Under the pieces are notes generated by a model. The model did not search any database. It was given only the letters and a program-made list of their open reading frames with translations, and was not told the DNA's origin. The translations under genes and the position numbers were made by a program. A stretch of DNA of 64,000 nucleotides from Marsupella aquatica (lineage: Eukaryota; Marchantiophyta), in contig OZ316892.1 in NCBI GenBank assembly GCA_973895155.1, forward strand, positions 13,144,001 to 13,208,000, written 5' to 3'. Shown piece after piece: positions 10,274 to 21,480 of this stretch (position 1 is the stretch's first letter; the number at the start of each line of letters is the position of its first letter).

Positions 10274-13200
10274 TTATAATATTTGTAAATAATTACAATG
10301 CCTTGAAAACCTATTGGAGTCTAATACTTTGGTAAAAGCATCCGCTGGATTAAGCTTTCCATCAATCTTGACAAGCTCAAACTCATCATCCGATAATGCC
10401 TGTCGGATGAAATGATAGCGGACATCAATGTGCTTTACCCTGCCATCCATCACCTGATTCTTGGCAGTGTAAATTGCACTTTGACTGTCACAATGAAGAT
10501 AGACACAATCTTGTGATAAGCTCATCTCCGTGACAATCTTTTTCAACCAAATGGTCTCTGATGTTGCTTCTGCTGCCGCTACATACTCGGCATCCATAGT
10601 AGACTTTGCAACACACTTTTGGAGAGTAGACTTCCAACTAATGCATCCACCAGCAAGTGTAAATACATATCCAGTTGTCGATCTCCTCTTATCCAGATCA
10701 CCTGCGTAGTCTGCATCCACATAACCTTGAAGCACTTTCATATTGTTTGAACTTGCATCAAACAATAAACCCTTCTTAGTGGAACCTCTGATGTAGCGCA
10801 AAATCCATTTCACTGCTTCCCAATAAACTTTTCCTGGATTTGCCATGTATCTGCTTACCTTGCTAACGGCATAAGCTATGTCTGGTCGGGTGCATACCAT
10901 GAGATACATTAAACTACCCACAACACTTTCATAAGGAACTTTGGACATTGAACTTTTTTCTGTCGCATCCGATGGACAAAATGTTGCAGAAATATTGAAA
11001 TGCCTTGCCAAAGGAACACTCACAGCCTTAGCATCTGCCATGTTGAATTTTGAGAGTACCTTCTCTGCATATCTTTTATGCGTCAGCCAAAGTTTGGCTT
11101 TGTTAACATCCCTGACAATCTCCATGTCTAGGATCCTCTTGGTTGTGCCCAAATCCTTCATCTTAAACTCAAAACTGAGTTGGGCCTTAAGTTTGTCAAC
11201 TTTGCCCCTATCCTGTGCTGCCATGAGCATGTCATCCACATAAAGTACAAGGATGACAAGCTTAAAACCTGTGTTGTTCACACGCCTGATGTAAACACAT
11301 GGATTGTACACGCTTCGCACAAATCCAAGTGATTTCAAAAATTCATCAAAACGCTTGTTCCACTGCCTTGGGCTCTGCTTTAATCCATACAAGGATTTTA
11401 GCAACCTGCATACCAAATTTCCCTTGTCCTTTTGCACAAAACCCTCTGGTTGCCTCATGTAAATCACCTCATCCAACGATCCATATAAGAATGTCGTGAC
11501 AACATCTATTTGATCTAAAACCAGATCAAATAAAACTACAAGAGCACATAGCAAACGTATTGTTGAATACTTTGCTACGGGTGAAAAAACCTCATTGTAG
11601 TCTATACACTTTCTGTTGAGTAAAACCCTTGGTTACCAACCGAGCCTTAAATATTTTCTCAGCATCCTTTGTGGGTTCATCTTTCTTCCTATACACCCAC
11701 TTGCTGTCAATAGCCTGCTTGTCACTAAGTAGACTTGTGAGTTCCCAAGTCTTGTTATCATGAAGTGATTTTATTTCCATGCGCATCGCCGTCTGCCATT
11801 GTTGCTTCTCCATAGAAGCTAGGACCTCTCGAAATGAGGATGGATCTCCATCTTCTGTCACCAATGCATCAATAGATTCTTCATCCAAATCCACATGATG
11901 AGAAGGAAGCCAAGTTCCATACCTTTTCTGGGCTTGACGTTTACGAGTTCCTCTTCGCACTGAAGACTCTGGTTGATCTGATTGTAGTGCACTTTGCCTT
12001 ACAGTAGTGTCAACATATTCTTCATTTGACACATCCTCTCCCCTTAAATCCTCTAGAGGAGGAGATTGCTTGTTGTTAGTAGTAGGGAATTGACCTATCT
12101 CCCCCTCCTTCAATGATTTGTCTTCATTGAAGGATACATCCCGACTAACAAGTAACTTGCAATCAACTGGATCCCACAATCGATATCCTTTAACGTCACG
12201 CTGATAACCAAGAAAAATGCATTTTTGGGCTCTAGGATCTAGCTTAGTCCTATTGTTGCTAGGAACATGTGCATATGCTTCACAGCCAAAAACCTTAAGC
12301 TTTGAATAATCAACAGGTCGATTGTGTCATAGCTCAAAGGGGGTTTTATAAGTAATTGCCCAACTAGGAGAGAGATTTACTAGATAAGCAGTTATGTTGA
12401 CAACTTCCGCCCAAAAGATTTGTGGCAATTTAGAGTGGCTCAACATGCTCCTTGCTCGCTCCAACAATGTGCGGTTGAGTCGCTCAGCAACACCATTTTG
12501 CTCAGGAGTGTACACAGTTGTGAGATGGTGAGTAATTCCCTTATTTGCATAATACGTGTTGAACTCGCCAAAGGTGTATTCACCATCATTATCTGATCGT
12601 AGATATCTCACATTCTCTGTAGTCTGTGTCTCAACTTGAGCTACCCATTGTTTGAAGATGGAAAGCACTTCAAACTTATGGGCAATGAAGTAAATCCAAA
12701 CAAACCTTGAGTAATCATCGATAAACGATACATAGTATTGTTTGCCTGAATGTGAGGAAACCGGAGCAGGATCCCACACATCGGAATGAATATACTCAAG
12801 TACAACTTTAGAATGATGAATGGCAGTCGGAAATGAAGTTCTTGTTTTCTTGCCGATAATGCAATGATCACAAAAACTCAACTTGCATGCTTGCAATCCT
12901 GGTAGGAGATGTCGCTTGTGTAGGATTTCCAAACTTTTTTCACTCATGTGACCAAGCCGAGCATGCCATAAATTGATTTTCTCCTCCTGAGATGTGACCA
13001 AATTGACTTTGGCAAGAATGGTGGTGCCTTCCAAGACATAGATGTTTCTTTTCCTCTTGCCAATAAGAACTTTATTTGATCCGTGCATGACTGTTAACAG
13101 CCCATCAGTTGCACTCCATTGATTACCCTTCGCATCCAAGTAGCCAAGAGAAATCAAATTCTTACACATTTCTGGAATGTGTCGGACATTTGATAGAGTA

Positions 13201-14309
13201 CAGTACTTGCCACCGGGTAGTTGAATCTTTACGGATCCAATCCCTAAAACTTTGCAAGAATGATTATTTTCCATCAAAATAGATCCGTTGATAGGAGTGT
13301 AGGATGAGAAAAGTTCACGCATATAACACACGTGATACGAGCAAGCGGAATCCAAGATCCATTGACAATCCTCAACTTGGGAAGTGGTACACAGTGCAAA
13401 TCCTTCACTATCCTCTTTTCGAACAACTACTTGGGCTAAAGAACCAGCAACTTCCTTGAATGTGTCTTTGACGCGACAATCCTTCTTCATGTGGCCCACT
13501 TTGTCACACTTCCAACACTTTATCTCACGAGTAGACCTGGATGGTGATTTGGATCGAGATCTAGATCTGGATCTAAACCTCCTCCTACCAAAGGATCGGT
13601 CGTGGAACCTTCCTCGCTCCATGGGAAGTGGGTTAAACCGTTTATTTTCATGAGATGACTCCCTTGTTTTGCCTCTTTCTACCAATAGTGCTGTTGATGA
13701 TGAGGTTGAGGTAGGATGAGCTGAAGAAACCAGCTTAGACTGCATATCATCGGTCAACAGGGCACTCACTACATCATTGTAGGATATAGTTATCTTATCA
13801 CGGAATAGAAGAACTCGAGACAAAGATTGGTACGAAGGTGGTAGTGAGCTCAAGAGTTGTAAGGCTTTCTTTTCTTCGCTCAAATGCTCCCCAAAATTCT
13901 CTAGGTCAACCACAAGATCATTGAACTGATCGATATGATCTTGAATCTTGACTCTATCAGCCATTTTGAATTGCATGAGCTTCAGGCTTGTATACATTCA
14001 ATTTGACATCTCCTTCTTGTAGTACTTGTTGCGCAATGCTTGAAACAAGTCCGTCACCGTTTGTGTTACTTTTTCCTCGAACTGCTTCTTCACATTGTTT
14101 TTCAGGTACATGCCAACAATACTTACCGCTTGATCTTGGAGATCATGCCAATCATCATCTTCCATCTCCTTGGGTTGAGATCTTAGTACCTTGCCTAGGC
14201 CCATCGCCCTAAGTGCATCCCTCACGTTATGTTCCCACATTGTATAGTCCATCCGACCATCAAATTTTTCCACCTCAAACCTTTGACCTCCAATCCTAGT
14301 AGTCGCCAT
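10274..14309 (-). pseudogene. Copia gag-pol, interrupted by two stops and one frameshift
   Basis: The reading frame opens at 14309 with a gag domain (MATTRIGGQRFEVEKF), then a CCHC zinc knuckle (CWKCDKVGHMKKDC), a protease region (WILDSACSYHVC, with the D-S-A-C triad position), an integrase zinc-binding HHCC region (HARLGHMSEKSL), a D-D-E core (SDVWD, SDNDGEY, PEQNGVAERLN), a reverse transcriptase (YVDDM box) and RNase H ending at 10274. Breaks: an in-frame TGA at 13998-14000 within gag, another at 12327-12329 after the integrase core, and a frameshift near 11592-11615 just before the reverse transcriptase. As the sequence stands no full polyprotein can be made. The family call is certain; loss of function is inferred and assumes no assembly error. 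Confidence 0.92.
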
Positions 14310-15463
14310 CGCTGGAATGCCAAATGTAGTGTGGAGTCGCCTTCCGACAAGAAATAAACGTCGAATGCTCAGATGTGGGGTGTGAAAATAAGGCCAAAAA
14401 TGAAAGTTGGTGAATTTTGAAACTGATCACTCCTATGTGTAGCCCACAAGGTAACGCTCCGAATTCTGAAAATAGTTTGTCAAATGGACTTTCGAGTGCC
14501 AAGAATTTTTACTCCAACCGGAGGGGGGTAAAAGATGAAATAATTACCCCTCGAGGGAATCTCTTATGCCGAAGATTCCACTAGTGTACTTTTTCAGAAT
14601 CGAACGCACCAATACTTGCCTAGCTTCCCCAAGTACGCCTCTCCAAAAGTTAAAGTTAATCCAATTTTATTTGCCATTCCGAATCTTCAATTTTCGGTAA
14701 AAATTTAAGCCTCTGGAAAAGAATCTTTTTAGGAAATTTTGTCCGCCCTTGTACAGCCCCTGTGGGGGACTTCACATGGGGCACTTCCCCCTGCCCGAGC
14801 CCTGTCGAGCCCTAATAGGCCTCCTCGAAGTTTTTGACCTCCTTGCGTGTCCGCGGAAGTCGCGACTACTCGCGGCAGAAAGTACCCCTCGGCAGATTCA
14901 CTCAAATTCCCGTCTCAGTTTTTGACGAAATCCAATTCTGATTTCAGATTCATAAACTAGACTTCGAGGGCATCAAGATTGATATAAAGAACTCGCAAAA
15001 CAGTGGAGTAATGAGGGAGAAACAATTCGGTGAAAGTGACTGATATTAAGTTATCCGCCATAGCCAAAATTTCGAGCTCAAAAAACGAGAATTGAAATTA
15101 AGATTGCTTCTCAACCGTTTGACGGAATTCAACGATGTTGATATCGAAACGTCTAGAAAGACAGGGCGCTCAAGCGTGTCTCAGTTTCAAGTCCCGATAG
15201 AACAATCAAAAAGATTGATCTGAGAAATTGACCTTATCTCTTGCCCGATAACATAAATTGAAAACCGTCACTTACAATTGTTTCCGTTTCTGACCTCAGG
15301 CCTTCATTGCTTCACTGAAATGAGCCCCTGGTTGTATGCTCCACACTTGTGAGAAGATCAAGTCCGATCTTCTTTCAATAGCTCCGCTTCGAAGAGGAAA
15401 TCATCCGCTGTTCGCTTTGCTTGAAGCAAGTTCTATGGAGTCCCTAATCGACTGAAAAAATCT
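14310..15463 (-). other. Untranslated leader of the Copia element
   Basis: This 1.15-kb stretch lies between the primer-binding site and the gag start. I find no long frame in it. Leaders of this length are known among plant Copia lineages. Confidence 0.6.
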
Positions 15464-15478
15464 GAGCTCTGATACCAA
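15464..15478 (-). other. Primer-binding site, initiator Met-tRNA type
   Basis: On the minus strand TGGTATCAGAGCTC lies two bases inside the 5' LTR. TGGTATCAGAGC is the usual complement of the 3' end of plant initiator-Met tRNA. Confidence 0.92.
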
Positions 15479-15479
15479 T

Positions 15480-15778
15480 TGTGCTCCATACATACACGTG
15501 CTCAATAGTTACGTGGTTCGCCTCAAGGTTGGCTACGTCCACGGGAAGACCAAACTTTATTAACGGTTATGTGTCTACTCAAGCATCACCATAGCTCCCA
15601 TCTCTTCAAGCTCTCATCTCTTGCTATATCACTGTGTTCTCTCTTGAGAACTCTCTTGTGTGTTCTCACACCACATAGAAGTTGAAGAGATAAGGACCAA
15701 TCTCTTCAACTAGGGTTTACTCTAACCCTAGTTAATATACTAACCATAGTTCAACCCAAGACTGAGTTAACCTCTACA
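15480..15778 (-). repeat. Copia 5' LTR (right on the plus strand)
   Basis: This is the 299-bp partner of the LTR at 9781-10079. Across the pair I count three differences, all transitions. The terminal TG...CA and the flanking CCACT (15779-15783) are intact. Confidence 0.95.
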
Positions 15779-15783
15779 CCACT

Positions 15784-17739
15784 TAGCTTCGGCATCGCTA
15801 ACTCCGAGGCCAAGCTCCTCTATGGTCCGAGCCTCCACAAGGGCCATCCGATGGGAACTAAGTATGGGGAGACTTGTGGGCAATGAAGTGTTGCACTAGC
15901 AAAGGCAATGCGGTGGGTTGGTGGCGCACACAAAGGACTTAGAGTGACATTGGGAGTTAGTCAGGTCATGGGAAGGATTTTCCAAACCCCCGGACGGACT
16001 CTAAGTTTTGAGGACTTGAATGAGAGCTCCTCTTGGGCCCAAGGCCAAGAAGTTTAGCTCATGTGGAATGGACACTCGAGTGGACACTTGGTGCATGAGA
16101 TACGGCACAGCTAGACCATGAGATACGACACGGTTTGGGTATAGCCATCAGGGACCCCAGCTGAAAATAAGTTATGAGGGCCTTGGCATGAGCACTGCGC
16201 CGGCCTAATCACTACGGGCTAAGGCTCACATATGGAAGTCTAACTAGAAACTTATGGGCATAACAAGTTAGCTTTGTGCCCAATTGATTGGGTTGAAGTC
16301 TAGGTTTAGGGCCAAATATAAGAGACCAAAGTTGGTGTAGGGGTGATAGGTCACTAGAATTATATATGAGGGGAGTGGTACAGTATCCTAGTAGATTAGG
16401 GGCGAGCCCAAGTCGTGAACCGTGACAATCAACGTGAAGTCCATTGGAGGACTTCTTGGGTGCATTGGAAATCTGATGAATACATCCTCTTGAGCTCAGC
16501 TGAGTCTAGGGGTGCCTTTGGTCCTCAAGGTTTGCAAGGGCTATCTTGCACACTTGCAAATCCTACCAAAATAGCAGTCAAACCACGTTTAATTTTCCAC
16601 AAGAACTTTGGCAAAAGCTGCTTTGAAGGGCCGAATTGATTGGTTGAAGGGTGTAATGTTTTTATTTGTAGATCATCTCGAGCATTTTTTTGATATTTCC
16701 CACTCGGATTCAATCTTGTAGTTTTTCTAGCGATTACAATGGCTTCTTTGTTTATAATTAATGATTTGTTTTATTCAAAACTTGTGTTGGGGAGGCAATG
16801 CAGAGTAGGGATGGGTGTTGAGGTCCAAGTGCATCTAGACTATCAATTGAGTTGGAGCCATAGAAATGGTTGCTAGAGTCAAGGCCAAATTGGTCCCGAC
16901 GTTTAGGACAAGTTTCAGGAGAAGCTAGCTATTTGGGCCATGGGCATGTCCTGAAGACAGACTCATAACTCTTAGAAAACCTTAGTTGAAATTCAGGACA
17001 TGAGCCATCGCCAATCAATTCCCCATTTCAATTGTAACCTTGATCAGTGTACATAGAACACAACTCTAGCTTTGATCAAAGCGGTTATATCAATCATGGA
17101 CTGGACATTACAACTTTGTTGAGCACTTAGGCATATACCTATCTGCAATAGCAGATTAGGCTATTTTTACGTACACTTGATTTATGATGAACTTTTCCCC
17201 TCAGCTCCATGACTCCACATCTATCTTATAATTATCTGGTTTTTATTTGATGTACTTGGATGAAAAAGTGAAAAGCTTGATAGAGCTCCACATTAAACAA
17301 CATAGGATTAGCAAATGAGTGTCAGACTTCCCGCCAAGCATGCACGAACCATGTCATTGTTTTTTACTTGTATTGACATCGACCAAGCTCTGTTTGATTT
17401 GCTTGGCGCCAGACCCAGTAGGCGCATTAAATGAATTTGACCTTACAGAATAGAGTAATCTTGCAATCCATGACAATGTAGGTTCAATTAAGTGAATGTT
17501 TGAACCTGCTTTCATTCTTGTTGTCATACTAAGCACACCTGGAAGACCAAATGTAATCGTAGGTAAACTCACATGAATAAGGCAATGTCCATATATGTCA
17601 GTTTAATTGACTATAATGCCAGATATATGCGTCAATCAGTACATGCCTATGTGGTTATGATCATGGTTCTAGATTTTCAGGTACTCAATTGTTGTTTTTC
17701 TTTTGGAGTACTCATTCTGGGTTGTGCTGATTGGCAAGC
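15784..17739. other. Intergenic DNA, no gene seen
   Basis: No frame here has family features. A short local duplication around CATGAGATACG(G/A)CACGG lies near 16096-16135. The rest is unassigned and probably decayed repeat DNA. Confidence 0.4.
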
Positions 17740-17837
17740 TGTGACTAGCAGGGTTTGAGTGAATGTGAATTGGGCCCTAGTATTCTGGTGTGACTAGCAG
17801 GGTTTGAGTGAATGTGAATTGGGCCCTAGTATTCTGG
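17740..17837. repeat. Perfect 49-bp tandem duplication
   Basis: The unit begins TGTGACTAGCAGGGTTTGAG and ends AGTATTCTGG. It occurs twice head to tail (17740-17788 and 17789-17837) with no difference that I can see, so the duplication is recent. Confidence 0.95.
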
Positions 17838-18639
17838 TGCTGCTTTGCTCCACCCATGTTTGATTGGGCTCATTGATGACCTGATCATTGACGGAACTAC
17901 TGAGTCTGCAAAGCTGTTGAGTGTGCTTACTGCTTGTTTTGCTGGACCTGCAATCACATATTATTGTGTATTGTGACCTTGTTGCTAACATTTAATTTTT
18001 GAAGGTTTTGGTTGCAAGGAGCTGGGTGACTTTTGTCTAGCTATGCTGAGCGGACTAGGTATGCTAAATTTTTGATACATCCAAAAGAGGTCAGTATCCC
18101 TAACCAATATGAACTGATCGAATATACGGAAAGGGATATTTCCTCTAACTTCCAATGCTGTATTGTATGACATTAATCACCATGGGCCAATCTGAAGTAT
18201 TCATTGTCTAAGTAATTCCTGGCTTCTAGCTGCAACGTCCACATGAGCCCAAGTGAGGTCCAACTTGGAGCCTTAATCACATTGTTGTTATGTGGGGACG
18301 ATATAGTTGGTTCCGTCCAGGACTTGTTGTACTGAAGTGAGCTCCTGCTTGGAGGTGCAATGTGAAGCTGAGCAATTAATTTACATCTAGCTTTGCTCAT
18401 GTATTGAAGTGAGCTCATGCTTGGAGGTTTAGAGACAAGGGTTTGTGGAGCTAGGTGACTTCTGTCCATCCACACTCAGCTGAGTGAGTATCCTGAACCT
18501 GGAATGTTGAGTGAAGATAGGCCAACAATGTTGCTAACTTCTTTTTTGCATATTATTATGGTTCCCAAAGAGGCCTGCTAATGAAAGACACGTTTGAATT
18601 GGCTACAACAAGGAATAGAAGAAGCAATTGCCAAGACTG

Positions 18640-18875
18640 AGCTGCTAGTTGGCTGAAAATGACGTTGCAGCTTGTTGGCCTACCAACAAACCTGTTCACG
18701 AATAAGAGTGGGAGAGCCATTCTTATTACAAGGATCAATGGCAGCACAAGGTGTCCCTGATGAAGTGGGTATGATGATATCTGGTCACCATACAACTGAT
18801 GGCTACCAAAGGTATGACCAAACCAAAGCTCCTGACATTGGAAGCAACGACTTGTCTCTGCAAGGCCTAATTTGA
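18640..18875 (+). pseudogene. Decayed tyrosine-recombinase-like (DUF3504/Crypton-like) fragment
   Basis: Two plus-strand frames give successive pieces of a recombinase catalytic end: LPTNLFTNKSGRAILITRI (about 18679-18735), then after a frame change AAQGVPDEVGMMISGHHTTD followed by GYQRYDQ (about 18738-18830). The order NxSGRAxLIT, GVPDEVGxxxxGHxT, GYQRY matches the C-terminal active-site region of DUF3504 (KIAA1958/ZMYM-type) and Crypton-like tyrosine recombinases, where the R, H and Y are catalytic. The usual H of the HxxR box is K here. Further decayed sequence (for example SNCHVYGG and NCMINIICGN at about 19340-19430) may be the tail of the same unit. Family assignment is from memory of motifs and is moderate. 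Confidence 0.5.
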
Positions 18876-19771
18876 ATGATGAGACTGCCCTTATAGTTGT
18901 CTCAAAGAGGTTTGTGCAAGACAAGGTAGTTGAAAACTTAGAAAGGTTGAATCTTTTGATTGGTCCGACGATTACTCCCTTACTCCAACATGTGAGTTGA
19001 ACCTTGCTGCCTCCAGTCATCTGCAAGGACGTGACCAGAAATTTTGATATAAGGAGCAGCACAAACACGATGCAAGTAGGCGCTTTAGGCTTTGTTCATT
19101 TTCTTGATTTCAATAGTTTGTGGTTGCCAATTGTGTATTAATTTTGGTGAGCTTCTGTCACAGGAGAGCAATGCTGCCAAAACTTCAAAGAGAGCACAGG
19201 GGAACATCCCCACTGAAAAGGTCATTTAATGACACAAGGAGCATATTGAGAAAGTCTCGCAATGGCATATAAGGAGGTGGATGAAGTCAATTTTGATGCA
19301 AACTCGACACAAAATCCTAATTTGGTGAAACACTTTGGAGAATCAAGCAATTGCCATGTTTATGGAGGAAGTAGCATGAGCGATAATCAGTTTTAGAATT
19401 GTATGATTAATATCATTTGTGGCAACAAGAAAGATGACGACGGCAACAAGGAGAATCATGCATGCCCATAGCAATTGATTACAATAGCCATTTTGTATTT
19501 CAAAGTTGGAAGTATAGTGTAGATCAAGGCTAGTGTGTACATAATGAGTTACGTGTTAAACAAAACAACACAGATCGTGTGAATCATGCGATAGAGTAAG
19601 ATACTCAAGTTTTTTATTAAACTTTTGTCAAGGAATTGATTGTGAACACGTATCTCGACAATGACTCTGTGATTAAATTTGAATAAAGCGGCATGATGGA
19701 ATTTACTCATTTGAAAGATGTTGCATAAATCAACATTCTGTGAAGATTGTTGTTGCAATCTATGGCATCCA
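18876..19771. other. Decayed DNA downstream of the recombinase relic
   Basis: There is no intact gene. Fragments at about 19320-19440 might belong to the 3' part of the recombinase-like relic. The 170-codon frame on the minus strand (18556-19068) is antisense to that relic and looks spurious. Confidence 0.4.
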
Positions 19772-19776
19772 TGTAT

Positions 19777-20068
19777 TGTTAAGTATTGTTCTTAGTCTTG
19801 TGACTCTAGGGCTAACCATAGTTAGGCTAACTCAAGTTAGGACTTAGCTAAGGTTAGCAATGATGCATGTTGTATATAACCAGGGCTGATGCTAGCCCTT
19901 GGTGGATCTGCAGTTCATTGTTGGAGTGGAGCAAGAGAGAAGTAAAGGTCTCTTGCTTTCCCGTGGACGTAGCCTCAGTCATGAGGTGAATCACGTACTC
20001 GCTGTGTCGACTACTTTGTATGGTGTTTACGTGTGCATGGTGTCTCGGGATAAGGATTATCCCCAACA
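19777..20068 (+). mobile_element. Solo LTR, 292 bp, with TGTAT duplication
   Basis: The segment runs TGTTAAGTATTG...CCCCAACA and is flanked by TGTAT on both sides (19772-19776 and 20069-20073). It contains a TATA-like TGTATATAACC near 19871 and the plant-Copia block CCCGTGGACGTAGCCTC...GTGAATCACGTA near 19959-19998. Its overall plan resembles the full Copia LTR (CTAACCATAGTTAGG and so on) but the sequence is clearly a different family. No internal domain adjoins it. Confidence 0.85.
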
Positions 20069-20074
20069 TGTATG

Positions 20075-20211
20075 AGTTCTTTGTTCTTGCCTTGTGTTGT
20101 GAGCTTGATTTCCCAGAGTTGGTGCCATGTGTTGGCTGCTATAAGTTCTTTGTTCTTGCCTCGTGTTGTGAGCTTGGTTTCCCAGAGTCGGTGCCACGTG
20201 TTGGCTGCTGT
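20075..20211. repeat. Tandem duplication of a 69-bp unit
   Basis: AGTTCTTTGTTCTTGCC...GGTGCCACGTGTTGGCTGCT occurs at 20075 and again at 20144, with only scattered transitions between copies. It begins immediately after the solo LTR. The sequence differences suggest an older duplication than the one at 17740. Confidence 0.88.
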
Positions 20212-20751
20212 CACCGCTGTCTGTTCACGTGACTTCATTGCAACCGACGGTAAAGAATCTTGTTAGACGATGGGAAATATGCCACATCTAGTAACCCGTT
20301 ATATCTTCCCATTTGGAGGGTTATTGATATCCGCAGGGGGTTATGAGTGTCTAGTGGCAGCGTTACACCTTTATAGTTAGTTTAGTAGTGAGATTATGGG
20401 AATGCAGTGTACGAACGGTAAATTGTACCCGTCGGTAAGGTAAGCACTAACCCTAGGTTACGGGTTATGAACAACTGGATTGCTAAGAGGAGGGTGGTAA
20501 GAAAAATCATTGTATTAAAGCATGTTTGCTTTGCTATCCTTTCCTTGCACTAGTACCTTTCACTCAAGTTGAAACATTTATAGGCTCGACAAAGCCATCT
20601 TCATCATCATTGATAAATTGGCCTGACTAGTTGTGTACCCGGTTGTGTGATTTGTGGGACTGGCTCCCTGGCACAGTTCACCATTTGTTTTTTTCTGCTT
20701 GGATGGCTTTAGATCCCTTGTATGCTATTCTATATGGGGCCTCTCTTGTTA
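20212..20751. other. Intergenic DNA, no gene seen
   Basis: No coding or RNA feature is visible. The piece at about 20500-20590 is a diverged duplicate of 21160-21240, so the LTR at 20757-21079 lies between two related segments. Confidence 0.4.
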
Positions 20752-20756
20752 GACAT

Positions 20757-21079
20757 TTACTCTTTGGTCTAGTGTTACGATTGTTATCCTTAACTGTAGT
20801 TGTAAACTTGGTTAGGTTAGCCTTGGTGCACATTACATCCCCAAACATTGTTTGCTTGGATAAGAGAAACTCAAATTCAATCATTGTTATGGAGCTAGTT
20901 GACAGATAGAGAGATCTTGTATTGAAGAGACTCGGTATGACCGATGGGTCTAGAGTGCAATAAAGCTCTTGTGTCTTCCTGTATCCCTAGTTGAGGTGAA
21001 CCAAGTATCTCTCTATGTCCACTCTTCGTGCATTGGAAGATCATGAGTTTGCTGTTGTGAATGTTGTCTTTGCTTAACA
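20757..21079 (+). mobile_element. Solo LTR, 323 bp, same family as 7782-8120
   Basis: The segment runs TGTTAGACATTTACTC to TGCTTAACA. It shares with the LTR at 7782-8120 the blocks CTTGGTTAGGTTAG, TGTTTGCTTGGATA, GGAGCTAGTTGA and TCTAGAGTGCAATAAAGCTC, and the GAGGTGAACCA box. The flanking 5-mers TCTCT and TCTCC match at four of five positions, consistent with an old target duplication. It appears older than the copy inside the TIR element, whose duplication is perfect. Confidence 0.75.
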
Positions 21080-21146
21080 TCTCCTTTTAAACAAAGAAGA
21101 ATATCTTTCCTCAACATCTCCTTTCAAACAAAGAAGAATTAGATTA
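21080..21146. repeat. Short tandem repeat beside the solo LTR
   Basis: AACATCTCCTTTNAAACAAAGAAGAAT occurs twice about 38 bp apart (21077 and 21115). The first copy overlaps the end of the solo LTR, so part of the duplication may be related to integration. Confidence 0.6.
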
Positions 21147-21252
21147 AAAAACCATCAAAATAGGGTATCTCATTGTTGCTTTGCCATCCTCCAGCATTGA
21201 GAGCTTTCACTCAAAGTTGAGAACATGTATAGGCATTGTGCCTTGTTGTTTC

Positions 21253-21480
21253 ACATGTCAGTCATCATCACCATTCAAGAGGATTTTTCATTGTTGTCTC
21301 AAAAGCTTTGTTGCATGAAAAGAGATTTTACATGTCAGTCATCATCACCATTCAAAAGGATTTCTCATTGTTGTCTCTGAAAGCTTTGTTGCATGAAAAG
21401 AGATTTTACATGTCAGTCATCATCACCATTCAAAAGGATTTCTCATTGTTGTCTCGAAAGCTTTGTTGCATGAAAAGGAA
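21253..21480. repeat. Three tandem copies of a 77-78-bp unit
   Basis: ACATGTCAGTCATCATCACC...GTTGCATGAAAAG starts at 21253, 21330 and 21408. Copies two and three are almost identical and the first differs at a few bases. A 112-codon open frame (21236-21574) reads through it only because the repeat lacks stops in some frames; it has no family features. Confidence 0.92.

Larger units (their letters stand above)
9781..15778 (-). mobile_element. Full-length Ty1/Copia LTR retrotransposon
   Basis: This 5998-bp element has 299-bp LTRs, an initiator-Met-tRNA primer site, a purine-rich tract, a CCACT target duplication and a gag-integrase-RT-RNase H coding order, all read on the minus strand. That gene order, with integrase before reverse transcriptase, defines Copia (Pseudoviridae). 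The LTRs differ at three sites only, all transitions, implying recent insertion. The coding region (10274-14309) nevertheless carries two in-frame stops and a frameshift, so this copy cannot encode an intact polyprotein; it may have been mobilised in trans or have decayed after insertion. A leader of about 1.2 kb separates the 5' LTR from gag. Confidence 0.95.

Noticed and set aside
12641-12871. Secondary minus-strand frame within the Copia integrase region
   Set aside because: It is an alternative frame of the integrase coding sequence with no independent support.
18556-19068. 170-codon minus-strand open frame
   Set aside because: It is antisense to the recombinase-like relic on the plus strand and shows no family motif.
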